Made by a program: the position numbers and the translations under genes | Notes under the pieces: generated by a model | Databases searched by the model: none | What the model was told of the DNA's origin: nothing | What the model saw: only the letters and a program-made list of their open reading frames with translations | Shown here: positions 38,427 to 49,129 of the stretch, in pieces | How positions within the stretch are numbered: position 1 is the stretch's first letter | How the letters are laid out: the number at the start of each line of letters is the position of its first letter | Source of the DNA: Rallus limicola | Taxonomy: Eukaryota; Chordata; Aves; Gruiformes; Rallidae | Reading direction: 5' to 3' | Assembly (NCBI GenBank): GCA_022605955.1 | Contig: JAKCOZ010000004.1 | Coordinates: 65,284,229-65,348,228, forward strand | DNA: 64,000 nt

Positions 38427-39266
38427 CAGTGCAGTGGTTTGACCATGGCTGGAGGCCAGACACCCACTAAAGTTATTCTATCACTCCCCTTTTCAGCTGG
38501 ACAGGGGGAAAATATATACATTGAGAAGCTTAGGAGTCAGGTGAAGGACAGTGAGAGATCATTCCACAATTATCATAACAAACTCAGAATAGGTCACCTC
38601 CAACTGCCTCAGCATGGCTCCCTTCCATGGGATGCCAGCCTTCAAGCCCAGACTGCCCCAACCTAGTCCCTCACATAGTCACAAACCCTCTCAGCAAACC
38701 TGCTCCAGCATAGGTTGGTTTCTCCACAGGCTGCAGGTTTCACTGCTAGGCGCTTACTCCAACACAGGCTTCCCAAGGGGTCACAGCATCCTTCAGGTGT
38801 CTCCACCCACTGCAGTGTGGGGTCCTCCACAGGCTGTAGATGGGATTTCTGCTCCCCATCATCATCAGGGAACAGCCTGCTTCACCATAGTCTCCTCCAC
38901 TGACTGCAGGTGAATCTTTCTCTCCAGCATGTGGAATGCCCCATCCTCTTCACCCCCCCACCCCACCCCCCCCCACCCCTTCACTGACCTTGGTGCCTGC
39001 ACAGTTTCTTACATCTCACTCCCTTTTTTGGTGGCAAAAAGTAGCTGCTTGAAGGTTTGGGGTTTTCATCTCTTAAACGCAATTCACAGAAGTACTATGA
39101 CTATTGTTCATTGGCTCAGCCTTGGTCAACAACAACAACAACTCTGTCCCTCAGTCAGCTAGTGTTTACTCTCTCTTGGACCTACAGAAAACTTCTAGCT
39201 GTTTCTTACAGAAGCTACCCCTTCACACACCCTTCTCCACTAGAACCCAGCCACACAAAACTGTAA
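38427..39266 (-). mobile_element. Long-family avian ERV LTR, antisense and degraded
   Basis: This is the same family as 18,255-19,236 and 52,084-53,303 but in reverse. The left end is TGCAGTGGTTTGACCATGGC (complement of a GGTCAA...CCACA terminus) followed by CTTTTCAGCTGGACAGGGGG. The middle holds repeated CTCCACAGGCTG...CTCCAGCATA-type units. The right end resembles the complement of the family's U3 start (ACAGAAGCTACCCCTTCACA, then CCACACAAAACTGTA). It includes a C-rich run at about 38,945-38,980 and an (AAC)n tract near 39,128. No target duplication was seen, so the boundaries are approximate. Confidence 0.8.
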
Positions 39267-39440
39267 CGTTCCACCCCTCACCTCCGCAAATCCTATACTT
39301 AAGAATCATCATTAAAAACCCCATCCCAACAGAAATCCCCCACACTGATTGCACTACTTAGTTATATTCAGTCTGCTATATTCAGTTATTGTTCTTACCT
39401 CAAATTCATGCAGCACCACCCTTTGGGTGCCAAAAAGGGC
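39267..39440 (-). mobile_element. Retroviral leader remnant with PBS-like site
   Basis: Read on the minus strand directly after the adjoining LTR, the sequence gives TTTTTGGCACCCAAAGGGTG, a TGG-starting stretch resembling a lysine-tRNA primer-binding site (TGGCGCCCAACG type) with substitutions. It then gives GAATTTGAGGTAAGAAC, a good splice-donor sequence as expected of a viral leader. About 170 bp survives before the sequence meets the 38.4-39.3 kb LTR of another family. No gag frame is present. Confidence 0.55.
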
Positions 39441-39857
39441 TATAGTGGTTCAGCACCACCCAGCAACTGAGCACCACACTCCACTCACTCACTCCCCTAG
39501 GAGAAACATAAAGCCTCCCTGAGTTGAAGTGGAGACAGTTTACTGAGAAAACCACCTATGAAAGTAAAATAATAACAGCCAAGTACACTAAGACCGCATG
39601 ATAACACAGAGTACCTTACCAACCTGGTGATGAGAGAGCGCTGCACCATGGAAAGACCAACCTGATGCCTCCACCACACCTAACTGTCCTGAAGGTACAG
39701 AGAAAAGTACCCCTCCCCAACCAGCCCCTTTTATGGGGTGGTGATGTCAGGTGGTGTAGTAAACAACCCCAGGCTAACTCATCTCACCTGTGCTGCCTCA
39801 GCTCGTCTGTGCTGGCTGCTTGGGGAGGTTGACTCTGGCCTGGCCAGAACCAGGACA
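39441..39857 (-). mobile_element. ERV LTR (TGTCCTGGTTCTGGCC family), antisense
   Basis: The right end on the + strand is GGCCTGGCCAGAACCAGGACA, so the LTR starts TGTCCTGGTTCTGGCC on the minus strand. The left end TATAGTGGTTCAGCACC is a mutated complement of a GGTGCTGAACCACCACA terminus. A CCCATAAAAGGGGC TATA-like box lies at about 39,728-39,737 (minus). It is followed on its 3' side by a primer-binding-site-like leader, so it was the 5' LTR of a provirus. The LTR is 417 bp. A second copy of the family lies at 41,418-42,946. Confidence 0.75.
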
Positions 39858-40899
39858 CGTGATCAGGTTGAAACATATTTCTAACATCTGCTAGGAAGCA
39901 AACATCAAGAAAAACCAAAGGGCTACAAAAATACTTCAACACTTTCTAATATGAGAAAACAAATCTAACCCAGTAAATGTGATTTTTTTTTTTTTTCCCC
40001 CTATTAGTAGAAGACCTCAGGCTTTGTACAGGGTCTCAGAATTTGTCTGGGCTTGTCTCAGCCTGAGCTAGTTTTATATTGCTTTAACATTTTTCTAGTA
40101 GCCAAGTGATGACGGTATGATGTGCTTTATCTTAAGCTTGGTCAATACCTCATGTGGTAACAGTCTGACAAGCTGAGGCAGTCAATTTGTGCAAAATTAT
40201 AGCTATTTTGTCAACTGAGGCTGGGCACCTCTCAGACTTCATCTGGGAGCCAATGAGAAGGACGTCAGTTGTGCTAGTAAAACGGGTAAAAACAAATACA
40301 ATCAGGTTACAAGACAGGGGAAGGAAGACATTAGAAACATCATGTTCTTCCTGGCAAAGAGAAGAAACTTCCCCCCATTAGGGACATTATTCTGAGAGAT
40401 GACTTCATGTTGACAACACCTTGTAAACCCCTCCTGCATGCTCCTTGAGAAGGGCAAATATGTGCCCTCAAATACAAACATATGAAAGGTGACCAAAACA
40501 CAGAAGAAAAGGCTATATGCTAGGAAAGTTTTAGCTACATTATAAAAGGTATGGACTGTTCTCTAGTAGGTAACTTGCACTGTGACTACTTTGTAGAAAA
40601 TGCTGGGGAATGTTGCTTTTGCAAACTGGAATGTGTGTGGTATTTTTCTCTGCTGACCTGGGGAGTGGAGGACTCAGGCTGCCTCATCAGGAATTGTTTG
40701 CTAGGAAATTGGATGGTCTTGTGGGAGGCTGGGGCCTAAAGCTAAGTCTTACAGGTAAAAGGAAGATAAAGGACAATAGTCAATGCTCAGCTGCCTAGCA
40801 GTAACATAAAGAAGTCCCCATTTGGCTTCAGTGGGCCCAGACAATACAAAGATACTCAAGAGTTAAGGGCTATGTAAGATGAACAATAACTTAGAAAGA
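39858..40899. other. Intergenic interval between LTRs
   Basis: It includes a poly(T)/poly(C) run near 39,983-40,002 and otherwise unassigned sequence. It could be further retroviral or LTR U3 sequence belonging to the element at 40,900-41,300. No coding frame supported. Confidence 0.4.
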
Positions 40900-41300
40900 T
40901 GCTGCATTTTGCTCAGTAACCTCATGAATATTATTTTCTTCAGCAAGGGGAAGCAGGAACCTGCCAGACATGCATTTGTAATGTGTATTATTATGTTAAG
41001 TACTGGTGTGAAAAGGTACTTGGTTGAACCTGTAAACCTTGGAAGTACCTAATTTACAGGTAAACAAGGGAAGGATTTCAGATGTGAAAAGGCTATAAAA
41101 TGCTAAAAACCCTGACCACAGGTATGCCTACTTCACTAGGACACCCCCTGTTGCAAGAACGTATAATAAATTGCTGTTTCATTAGTACTTCTACTGCATC
41201 TCCTTTTTTTGCTAGTACATCTACTGCAAGTTCTTTCTTAGGACCATTGGCGTTTCTGACAACATCAATTGGACTGAAAGTCAAGTCTTGGTCCTATAAA
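40900..41300 (+). mobile_element. Probable LTR remnant with TATA box and poly(A) signal
   Basis: TATAAAA at 41,094-41,100 is followed about 70 bp later by AATAAA at 41,165-41,170 within AACGTATAATAAATTGCTG. This spacing and context are typical of a short-R retroviral LTR. A 17-bp imperfect tandem duplication (TTAGTACTTCTACTGCA, 41,182-41,198; CTAGTACATCTACTGCA, 41,212-41,228) follows in what would be U5. Termini and target duplication were not found, so the family and limits are uncertain. Confidence 0.45.
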
Positions 41301-41663
41301 ACATTGACTTCTCTTTTGTCCTTAAACAACATTTTGATTGCAACACAAAGCTAGAAAGCCTGGGGTCTTATGAGATCCATGGCTCATGCAATATTGCAAA
41401 ACCAGGTTATTCCCTGCTGCCCTGATTCTGGCCAGGCCAATTAATCTCAAGCGGCCAGCATGGGTGAGCTAGCACAGGTGAGCTGAGTTAGCCCAGACTG
41501 TTTTCCACACCACCTGACATCACTCCCCCATAAAAGGGGCTGGTCAGAGAGGGCTGCTTCTGGCTGCCTCTAGGGTTCTCCAAGTGCTGCTGGGGTATTG
41601 GGTGGCTGTGATGTACTGTGTCTGTCAACAAATGCCTGTACCAGTGGACTTATGTCTCAACAT

Positions 41664-42734
41664 TGTTGAAATGTTGCATCTCTTGCTAGTACTGCTATTT
41701 GTGATAAAGGGGACTTGCTAATAAGATGCTTGTAAAGGGTTAAGGAAGATTTGCTAAAAGGATGGTTTGAAGTGCCATAGTGGTGACCTCACATAAACAA
41801 TGTCACACTTGAACAACACAGGACTGATAAAGAAGAAAATCAATTGAGACGTAAGTTGGTGTCTCTCTGTGCAAATAAAATTACTTTTGATGAGTTCCAC
41901 TCCCCCCCTCGATCTACCAAACTCCTTATCTGTCCGATGAATTAATCAATTCAAGCAAAGTATTTCACGGTATCTAGTTCAAGCTCCCTTGGCCTTCAAA
42001 AGCGTACAAAACCTGCTGAAACCGGACTTGTAGTTTGGATCAGAGTCAAGGGGTAACTGAGTCTGCGCAAAACAGAAGGTTACTTGCGGTGACGAAGAGG
42101 AGCCATCTGACTTCATCCCCACAACCCCCAACAACCACCAACAAACAGCAGTGAGCAGATGCAGTTGGGAGGAGTTTATGGAAATCACTTCTTGGAACTC
42201 ATTTTAATACAAAGCGGGACAGGTTACGAATATGTATAGGTGTATGAGGTAACCTAATTAATTGAACTGTATATAGCCAAAAAGAACTGCCACGTTAGTG
42301 TGCATGCCTGTGGTGAAGCAATCTGCCGTGCATCCAACGCTGGACCATGGAATTCCTGACCTGATGTGAAGCCAATTTGGACTGCCGGGACGTCCCAGCT
42401 CCGTGGTGGTAGATATTGCAATCTCTCTCTCTCTCTTTCTAACTCTCACTCTCTTCCTAACTCTCTTCTCTGTGTCCTGCCCGGTTCTGGCCCCCTCCTC
42501 CCCCACCTCCCTTTCTGCACGCTCGTTGCAGGCTAAATAAAGTGACTTAAACCTTGACTCCATTCTGAGTCTTAATTCTGTTCCCGAGAATTGTGAAGAA
42601 CTGATCACGATAAAGCACCTAATGGGACATCGCTCAGGAGTTAAGCTCAGCCACCCCCAACCACCCAGAGAGATCTGAGGTCGGTTGGAACGCAACGGGG
42701 TTTAACCTCTGCCAAAGCAGTCTATCATCTGGTT
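41664..42734 (+). mobile_element. ERVL-like LTR inserted into the LTR above
   Basis: It starts TGTTGAAATGTTGCATC. A TATATA box lies at 42,270-42,275. A CT-rich microsatellite begins at 42,422, and AATAAA lies at 42,536-42,541 within GCAGGCTAAATAAAGTGAC. The sequence then continues through ATTCTGAGTCTTAATTCTG. This order (long U3, TATA, CT-rich tract, poly(A) signal, U5) and the start sequence fit avian ERVL-type LTRs. The 3' end is uncertain (about 42,720-42,740), and no exact target duplication was found. Confidence 0.65.
42422..42437. repeat. (TC)n short microsatellite
   Basis: A TC dinucleotide run within the ERVL-like LTR, followed by TC-rich imperfect sequence to about 42,480. Confidence 0.85.
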
Positions 42735-43235
42735 GCAGATCTTGACAGTGGCTCCTTAGGTAAGTGCTGTACTCTGTGTTATTGTTGGGTTGGTAAGGTA
42801 CTCTGTTATCACTGGGTGTGAGTGAAATTTGCTAGGGGCTGTTACTGGTCCTTTTCATGGTGACTTTTTTAAGTAGAGTGTCCTTTACTCTGGAGTGAGC
42901 AGGTGGTGTGTTCTGCTCTGCCACTCTTCGGAGCTGAACCACCACACTTGCAAAGCCCAGTTCTGTGTATCCTAAAAGTTTACTAAGAAAAAAAGCACTC
43001 TTAACAATTAAGTATCTCTGTATTGTTGTTTATCTATTAGAAAACATTCAAACCATGTAAGGTTTTGCCAACAAGTGGAAGTATGCATGTGGAAAAGTGT
43101 GCTGCAGTCTTTGACTTTCTGTGGTAAGAAAAAAAGTCTAGCTTTGGTTAAGCTGGTAACTGTGTGAAGAACACTTTAAGAAGGAAAGATAAGTCTTTAA
43201 CATTTAAAGCAGCGGCTTTGACTCACAAGCCTGTT

Positions 43236-44270
43236 AACGGTCTTGCCCTACGTTATGGCAAGCAACATGCCAATCACCAGTCCTTGCAGCCGTGGCTTAG
43301 GAAGCAGCCAGCGTGCAGCGATGGTCGAGCCGGTAGAGAGCGAGGAGGGCTGAAAGCCTCGGAAGCCCTCGCCTGGGAAAGGCTAAGGCGGTGATGTGAG
43401 AACAGAAATGCCCCCGGGCACTGGCCCCGCAGCGCGTCTGATCACTCAGGGAAAGGGGTCGGGCGGAGCACCCAGGCGAGACGCGTTTTTCTACGCAGGA
43501 AGGGCGGTGGAGGCCCGGCGACCCAGTCTGTAGGCCCGTTTACAGCTCCGGATTTCTGCGGGGAGGAGAGAGGTACGTCCTGGGCACGAACGGGGGTGAG
43601 ACTGGCGAGGCGGAGGAGAGGACCGGGGCACGGCGTCAGGCGCCATCGCGCACAACTGGCGTTGCACCTCGCCTTGCCCCGCCTGCTCGCTTTACGGCAG
43701 TGTCGCGCTGCGCTGGCTCTTCGCGGCAGCGGAACCAGCAGGCCGGAAGGCAGGTGCGCGGCGGGCTCGGGCGGGCGGGGGTCGCTGGGCTCCGGCGGCG
43801 GGCGGTGTGGGGCGGTCTGTGGCGGCCAGAGCTCGCCGAGCTTCGGCAGACGGGGCGAGCGTTATTCCCCGGCGTGGCCGGTGCGGAGCCGCGGTCTGGT
43901 CCCTTCCATGAGGATTGGGAACCCCCGGCCCACCCCGGTGGCGGTGTGCGGGTCTCTGCTCGCCGCCCCTGAGAGAAGGGGAGCGGGGCTGGGCTGCCGA
44001 CGGGGCTCGGCCGTTTCTGGGCGGTGAGGCTGCTGGCCGGTTCCAGGCCTTGCCTCCCCGGCGTGGGGCGGGCAGGCAGTGCGCCCTGGCCCGGCGGCGG
44101 GGCCGGGGCCTCCATTCTGTATGCTGGGGGCGGTGCCGGGTCACTAATAAAAGCCGAGTCCCTTTCTCCTCTTGTCCTGTTTCTGGTCTTGACCTCAGCG
44201 TGTTTATTGAAACAAGGGTAGCGGGAGTGTTGCCTGGTGGAAAAAGGTGCCGCTGTTGAACGGACCCGAA
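43236..44270 (+). promoter_or_regulatory. ASCC3: CpG island: probable ASCC3 promoter and untranslated exon 1
   Basis: An abrupt GC-rich, CpG-dense kilobase lies in an otherwise AT-rich window. Its densest part is about 43,560-44,110. It is the only such island and lies 14.5 kb upstream of the ASCC3 start codon, with no other gene to serve, so it is the likely promoter. There is no TATA box. Two good 5' splice sites could end the untranslated first exon: AG|GTACGT at 43,573 and CAG|GTGCGC at 43,754. Transcription start cannot be placed exactly from sequence. Open frames of up to 159 codons in the island are products of high GC and are not annotated. Confidence 0.8.
43500..43753 (+). other. ASCC3: Candidate untranslated exon 1 of ASCC3 (approximate)
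   Basis: The end is set by the CAG|GTGCGC donor at 43,754. An alternative, shorter exon would end at 43,572 before GTACGT. The start is only a guess at the upstream edge of the densest CpG region. Human ASCC3 also has a non-coding first exon. RNA 5'-end data would settle it. Confidence 0.35.
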
Positions 44271-47107
44271 TACTTTCAGTCCTTACTGCTGGCAGCAGTG
44301 AATGCGGGGTGCTTGAAATGAGAGATGAAAACCAGCATGTGATGACATAGAGGGTTTTTCCCTATTGAGTGTCACTTAGTTCATTTTGGTTGGTAGTAGT
44401 AAACTGACAACTTTGCTTGTAAAATGCATGATGATCTGTCTGTCGTGTCCTAAGGCTTACCCTTCAGATGCTTCAGCAGAAGGTATTGTGTTGAAATTCA
44501 AAGAATACCTCTATTTAAAAGCTTTTGAGTTCTGAATTTATATTTTTTGGTTTTGTTGTTTTGAAAAGACCAGTATTTTTATAGACCTTTTCCATTCTTC
44601 AGCCTTTGTAAAGAATTGGCTGTGAAATTGTATGTATGTATTGAAATGGAACTGGCAATCTTCACTTTTACAGAGACACCTAATAGTTAAGCTTAGTTGT
44701 TTTCTTGTGGATAGACTTGAGTCTTGTCAACGAGTAGTAAAGGTAGTAGACATTTCAGAGAACATGCAAGAAGGTTTGTGAATGTCCACATGGTAGGTTG
44801 TTGAGGTATGTTTTTAGGAGGAAGAAAACCAAACCAGCCATCAGATCAGATGCAAGCTGGCTTTCATCTGAAGAGACCACATTAATTATATCAGTGAGGT
44901 GCTGACTCTAAGTAAACACACACTGCTTTTCAGTAGATGCCATAGTAAAATAATTTCCTTTGTATCTGACTTGCTTCTGGCTGTGACAGAGTACACTTGG
45001 GTCATCCTGGAATTAAGTGTGTAGGTATTTGGAAGAGCGCTCTTCCCTTTCCTGTGGGAACCCTGACCAACTCCTGGTGAAGGTCTTTATGCATTGTATA
45101 AATTAGTTTAAATGTTACATCTGCTCAGTTTTCTCTAAAAGCTAGCTTGGCCTTTGAAAGAGAAGAGATTGCTAGTTCCATTAGAGAGAAGGTAAGAAAT
45201 TGTCCAGTGACAATATTTTTGGTCTGGCAGGTCTGTGTTTATGGAGTTTTCCTTGAAGTGATACTCAGGTAGGCTTTCTGCTCTTCCAAATAAGAGAGGC
45301 ACACACAATGTTCTTTCCACCCCTTTGTTTTCTTGTTTCTTCTTGTAGGTATTTAAAATACATCAATGTGTTTCTACTCCCAGTAACCACGCTAACTTCA
45401 GTCATTGTATTTTTCCTAGTTTTCCTAGTATTTTACCTAGAAAGTCTTCTACATTGTTGGTCATTTTTGTTGTCCTTCACTGCATCCTTTGAACTGGTAT
45501 GCGTCTTTAGACAAGGTGTGCAACAACGGCAACAGTACTCTAAGGGAGTCTTTTAATACTGACAAGGGGAAGGATAAACCAGTGTATTTTAGGGCCTCAC
45601 TCTTGTCTTTAAATATTTAAAATGTTTTCTGTCTTTCCATGTTTCCAATGTAAGTGATGTGATGGTCGTCACTTGCTGGAGTTTTGCAGAAACACATATA
45701 CAGACTACAAGTAATGTGTTGTTTCTTGGCATCCGCTGTTTTTGAGTTTCTTACTCATACTTTACTGTAATTTCTTTCAAGGTAATTGTAACTTGGCACC
45801 TAAGATAATTGCAGTCCATTGCACCTCAGCATTGGTTACAGGTTTAGTAAGTGTAGTGTTAATTCCATAGTCAGAAAGCACTTTTAGAGCTGAAAAATAT
45901 TTTTTTACAGAGTTAATACAGATCATCCCTCACAAAGTACCAGTGTGTGTTTCTGCAGGTTCTTACTAAACTACAACTCTTTATCTGCAAAAAAAAAAAT
46001 GATCTTGTGCGTTATAAATAATGAACTGAGCTCAGGATGGTGTGTGTTCTTCCTGCATGTTTCATTCCTCTTATGTAGGCATGGGAGCTGCTGTTAGGGC
46101 GGGGAGGTGGTTGGCAGAGGGAAGATGGTTATCATGTTAAATTTTTTGGATGCTGTTAATTGCATCATTAATTTTAGCTCATATTAATGTTTTGAGTACT
46201 GTTCATGTTTCTTCCCCCCGCCCCCAAAATCTTCTGTAAGTCCTTGTTACTCCAAATAACAGCTTAATGTTTTCCTGGGGAATTGTTTTTAGGAACAATT
46301 ATTGAAACTGGTGTTGAACACTTCCTAGCCTACACTTTTTTAAACTGAATTATGTTTTAATTTGGAGAAAGAAGAAAAACAAAATTTATTCTCTAGTTTT
46401 GTCGAACTTACATAATTAATTAGAAACAGTTTAACAAGTGACCTGTAATGTGTAGTTGGAAGTTTGTTAGAAGTATGATAGCTGCTGTCTGAACTAAGAA
46501 GAGGAGAAGAAACTGGGGGTCGGACTCACAAACAGTTTGAGACATTATGCCCCTAAATTCTGGGTGTTCTCAGAATCCCTGTTGTCTTGCCTTACAGCTC
46601 TTGTTTTCCAGCAAAATATTTCTCTAGTCTCTCTACCCCATAGCAGCTGGTAGCAGGTGCTTAGGTGACATACTGGGGAAAAAATGCAGTGATGCCTTGG
46701 CTTTCTTATTACCTTTCAGTAGTCAGTGATTTAAATAACTGATGATCTGCCTCTAGGCTGTTGAGTTCAGTAACTACAAGTTAATTCATCTAACTCTTGA
46801 GCATGCTTGAACTTTGAGTCTTTTTGGCACCTTGTGGCAATTCATTCTTAGGTTTAATTATTTAAGGAAAGATATTCCAACTGATATGGCTTTCACCCTA
46901 ACACTCTGTTTTATCATGTAGCTCCTTGTTAAATATGAGTAATAGTCATTCTGTATTTACCCATTCTTGCTTTTTAAATGTTTCATTGCATCACAGAAAT
47001 GATCAATTTCATGTTTATTGCAAGCACAATCACTGTGAGGATCTGCAGTCTTTAGGCTCATCTCTCTATAGAATTTGATCACCTCTTTGCACAAGGCAAT
47101 GCGAGGA
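44271..47107 (+). other. ASCC3: ASCC3 intron 1, proximal part
   Basis: AT-rich intronic sequence with no exon supported. About 45,335-45,560 has faint antisense similarity to ancient CR1/L3-type LINEs (the GTAGGTATTTAAA and CAACAGTACTCTAAGGGAGTC blocks), too diverged for certainty. Confidence 0.5.
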
Positions 47108-47595
47108 TGTTCTTGTACTGGTCCTAGGGGGTAACTTTCTTCATAGCTGTAGTGCTTTAGGTTCAGTGTTGATAGCACAGCAATGGCTTGGCTGTTCCTG
47201 AATGGTGCTTGTATAGCATCAAGACTTTCTTTTCCCACCTGGCTGCCCAGTGCGTAGGCTGCAGGTGTAAGAGGTTAGGGGACATAGCTTGGACAATTGA
47301 CCCCAGCTGATCACTGGGATATTCCATACAGTCATCATGCTCAGAAATAAAAACAGATAGAGGAGAGGGGTTTTTGTCAGTTGTTCAGAGATTGGTGGGT
47401 CATAGGTCAGCTTGTGGGATGTAGTGAGCAATCTCCTTCAATTGTGAGTATTTTTATCTTTCCTTCCTCTGTTAGAGATCTGTATCTTGACCTTTAAATT
47501 TGCTTTTCTTCCTATTTTCTCTGTCTCACTGTGGTGAGGGGCAAGCAACTGGCTGCATGGATGTTTGGCTGCTGGCTAGGGTCAACCCCCTTCCA
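47108..47595 (+). mobile_element. Degraded ERVK-type LTR in intron 1, sense
   Basis: From the start (TGTTCTTGTACTGG, a decayed TGTCCTGGTTTC) the family landmarks appear in order. They are TTCAGTGTTGATAGCAC, CATCAAGACTTTCTTTTCCC, GGGGACATAGC, GACCCCAGCTGATCACTG, GGGATATTCCATACAG and CATCATGCTCAG. The U5-like end is GGCAAGCAACTGGCTGCATG, then TTTGGCTGCTGGCTAGGGTC. The terminal CCACGACA is lost. Apparent minus-strand exons here are antisense LTR sequence. Confidence 0.7.
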
Positions 47596-48689
47596 AGACC
47601 TTCTGCAGACACCTAAAAAAGTAATTGAGGGAAGAAGTAGTAGCCCACTCTGGTTCTGTGGTAACAGTGCTCAATAAATTAAGCAGTGGTGTGAAAGATC
47701 CATATGTGTTCTTTGAAGTTATTCTAGTCACTTGGTAGAGACTATTCGTCTTGAAGTTGTACACAACTGTAGTTCATTGAAAATCCATTATGCTAGAGAG
47801 AAAAGAGGCAAGACCTAATTAGGCTACAGTGGCTGTGCTGGACTTCAGTTTGCCCTTGCTGGAAGGGCAGTTGGTGTTTTCTTTGTTTACTCAACGTGTT
47901 AATGTGTGGACTGGAATTTCATGGCTGGCATCTAGCAGAACACATCTCAGATGTGAAATAGAACTCATTATTTTTCTGGCTTGTCGAATTTTGCTGATGC
48001 TGGAGAAGAACAGGGAGGTGGAGAATGTTTTACCAAACTGATATTTTAGGGAGGGAGAAGTTTCTCATTCTCCTTTTTTTGTTATATGCTGAGTTTAGGG
48101 TGATAGTTTAGGGATGTGTATTGTATGCCTCCCTACAAATTCCCTATTGTTTATTCTGTGGCATGTATTTACTCTGAGTCATCTGTTACTCTTGCTTGCC
48201 CAGAGGCATGTTAGAAGTTTGACTTGAAAAATAAACTCAATCTGATATTCCAGCCTGAATCCTAATCATAAACTGGCCATAAGGTGAGTGAGGTGATCAT
48301 AGAATGATGGGTCAGTAATTTATCAGGTAATTTTGTGGAGTAAACTTCAGTTTTACAGTTGTAAAAAGGATTCTGTTGAAGTTGTGAGAAAAAGTAGATG
48401 AGGTTTTACAATATGGACTTGCAGGCATTCAGTATTTCTTAAAACATGGACAGAAGCATTTACAGCTGTATCAACCACTCCTTTAAAACTGGTGAAGACT
48501 GCTGAACAGAGTTGCTTAGTTGAGTCTATGTGGAAACTGGATTCTGATTAATTTGTTCAATAAATGTGAAGGCATTATTCTTAGCTGCTGCTCCAGGGCA
48601 AACAATTTGTCGTCCTCTTGAAAGAATGAGGAAAAGTAAAACTGCATCTCTGAAAGTACTCTCTTCTGTTTCTTTTAAGAAATTTATTA

Positions 48690-48890
48690 TCTCTGAGTTG
48701 AGCCCAGCAGCCAAATGCCCATCCAGCCTCTTGCTCCCTTCAGTTGTGAGGTGGTGAGAAAATAGATATGTAACAGTCACTTGAAGAGAAACACCATAGG
48801 CATAGATGTACCACCTTGCTTCTCCTTTCCCTGAGTTTTTATTGCTGAGCATGACATCACGCTGTAGAGCTGTGGTGCCCCTGAAGTATA
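48690..48890 (-). mobile_element. Partial ERVK-type LTR in intron 1, antisense
   Basis: Read on the minus strand it shows GATGTCATGCTCAGCAATAA, AAAGGAGAAGCAAGG, then GGTGTTTCTCTTCAAGTGAC, TATTTTCTCACCACC, AAGGGAGCAAGAGGCTG and TTTGGCTGCTGGGCTCAAC. These are the landmarks of the downstream half of the same LTR type. The U3 part is missing. A 117-codon open frame overlaps this antisense LTR but is not a gene. Confidence 0.55.
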
Positions 48891-49129
48891 AATATAAATA
48901 AAACACTTGGTTATAGAATTTTTCTTGTCAATATGGCATTTTTGTTTATAGAGTCCTAAAAGTAAATTCTGTGAATTTGAATGGCTTTTATATCTGCTGT
49001 GCTAAATATTAGTGATGCTTGGTCAAAGGTTTTTAAGTGTTAAGTAATCTTGGCTAATATTAGCATATTTATTACCTTACAGTACAATTTTTAGTTGAAA
49101 AACATGGTTTATGAAATCTTATATACCTA

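Larger units (their letters stand above)
41418..42946 (+). mobile_element. ERV LTR (TGTCCTGGTTCTGGCC family), split by a nested LTR
   Basis: The 5' part (41,418 to about 41,663) starts TGCCCTGATTCTGGCCAGGC. It shares GAGCTGAGTTAGCC, CACCACCTGACATCA and CCCATAAAAGGGGCTGG with the antisense copy at 39,441-39,857. The 3' part (about 42,735-42,946) shares GGTTGGTAAGGTACTCTG and ends GAGCTGAACCACCACA. Between them lies about 1.07 kb of unrelated LTR sequence. The flanks CCTGC (41,413-41,417) and CTTGC (42,947-42,951) could be a target duplication with one mismatch. Confidence 0.75.

Noticed and set aside
43596..44144. Five overlapping frames of 90-159 codons on both strands
   Set aside because: They are open because the CpG island lacks stop codons. 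Arg/Ala/Gly/Pro-rich, with no family.
46957..48906. A minus-strand series of exon-like open frames with plausible splice sites inside ASCC3 intron 1, at first looking like a nested antisense gene
   Set aside because: 47,108-47,595 matches a sense ERVK-type LTR landmark by landmark (GATATTCCATAC, CATCATGCTCAG, GGCTGCTGGCTAGGG). 48,690-48,890 matches an antisense one. Frames shift within a supposed exon, and no protein family is recognised.
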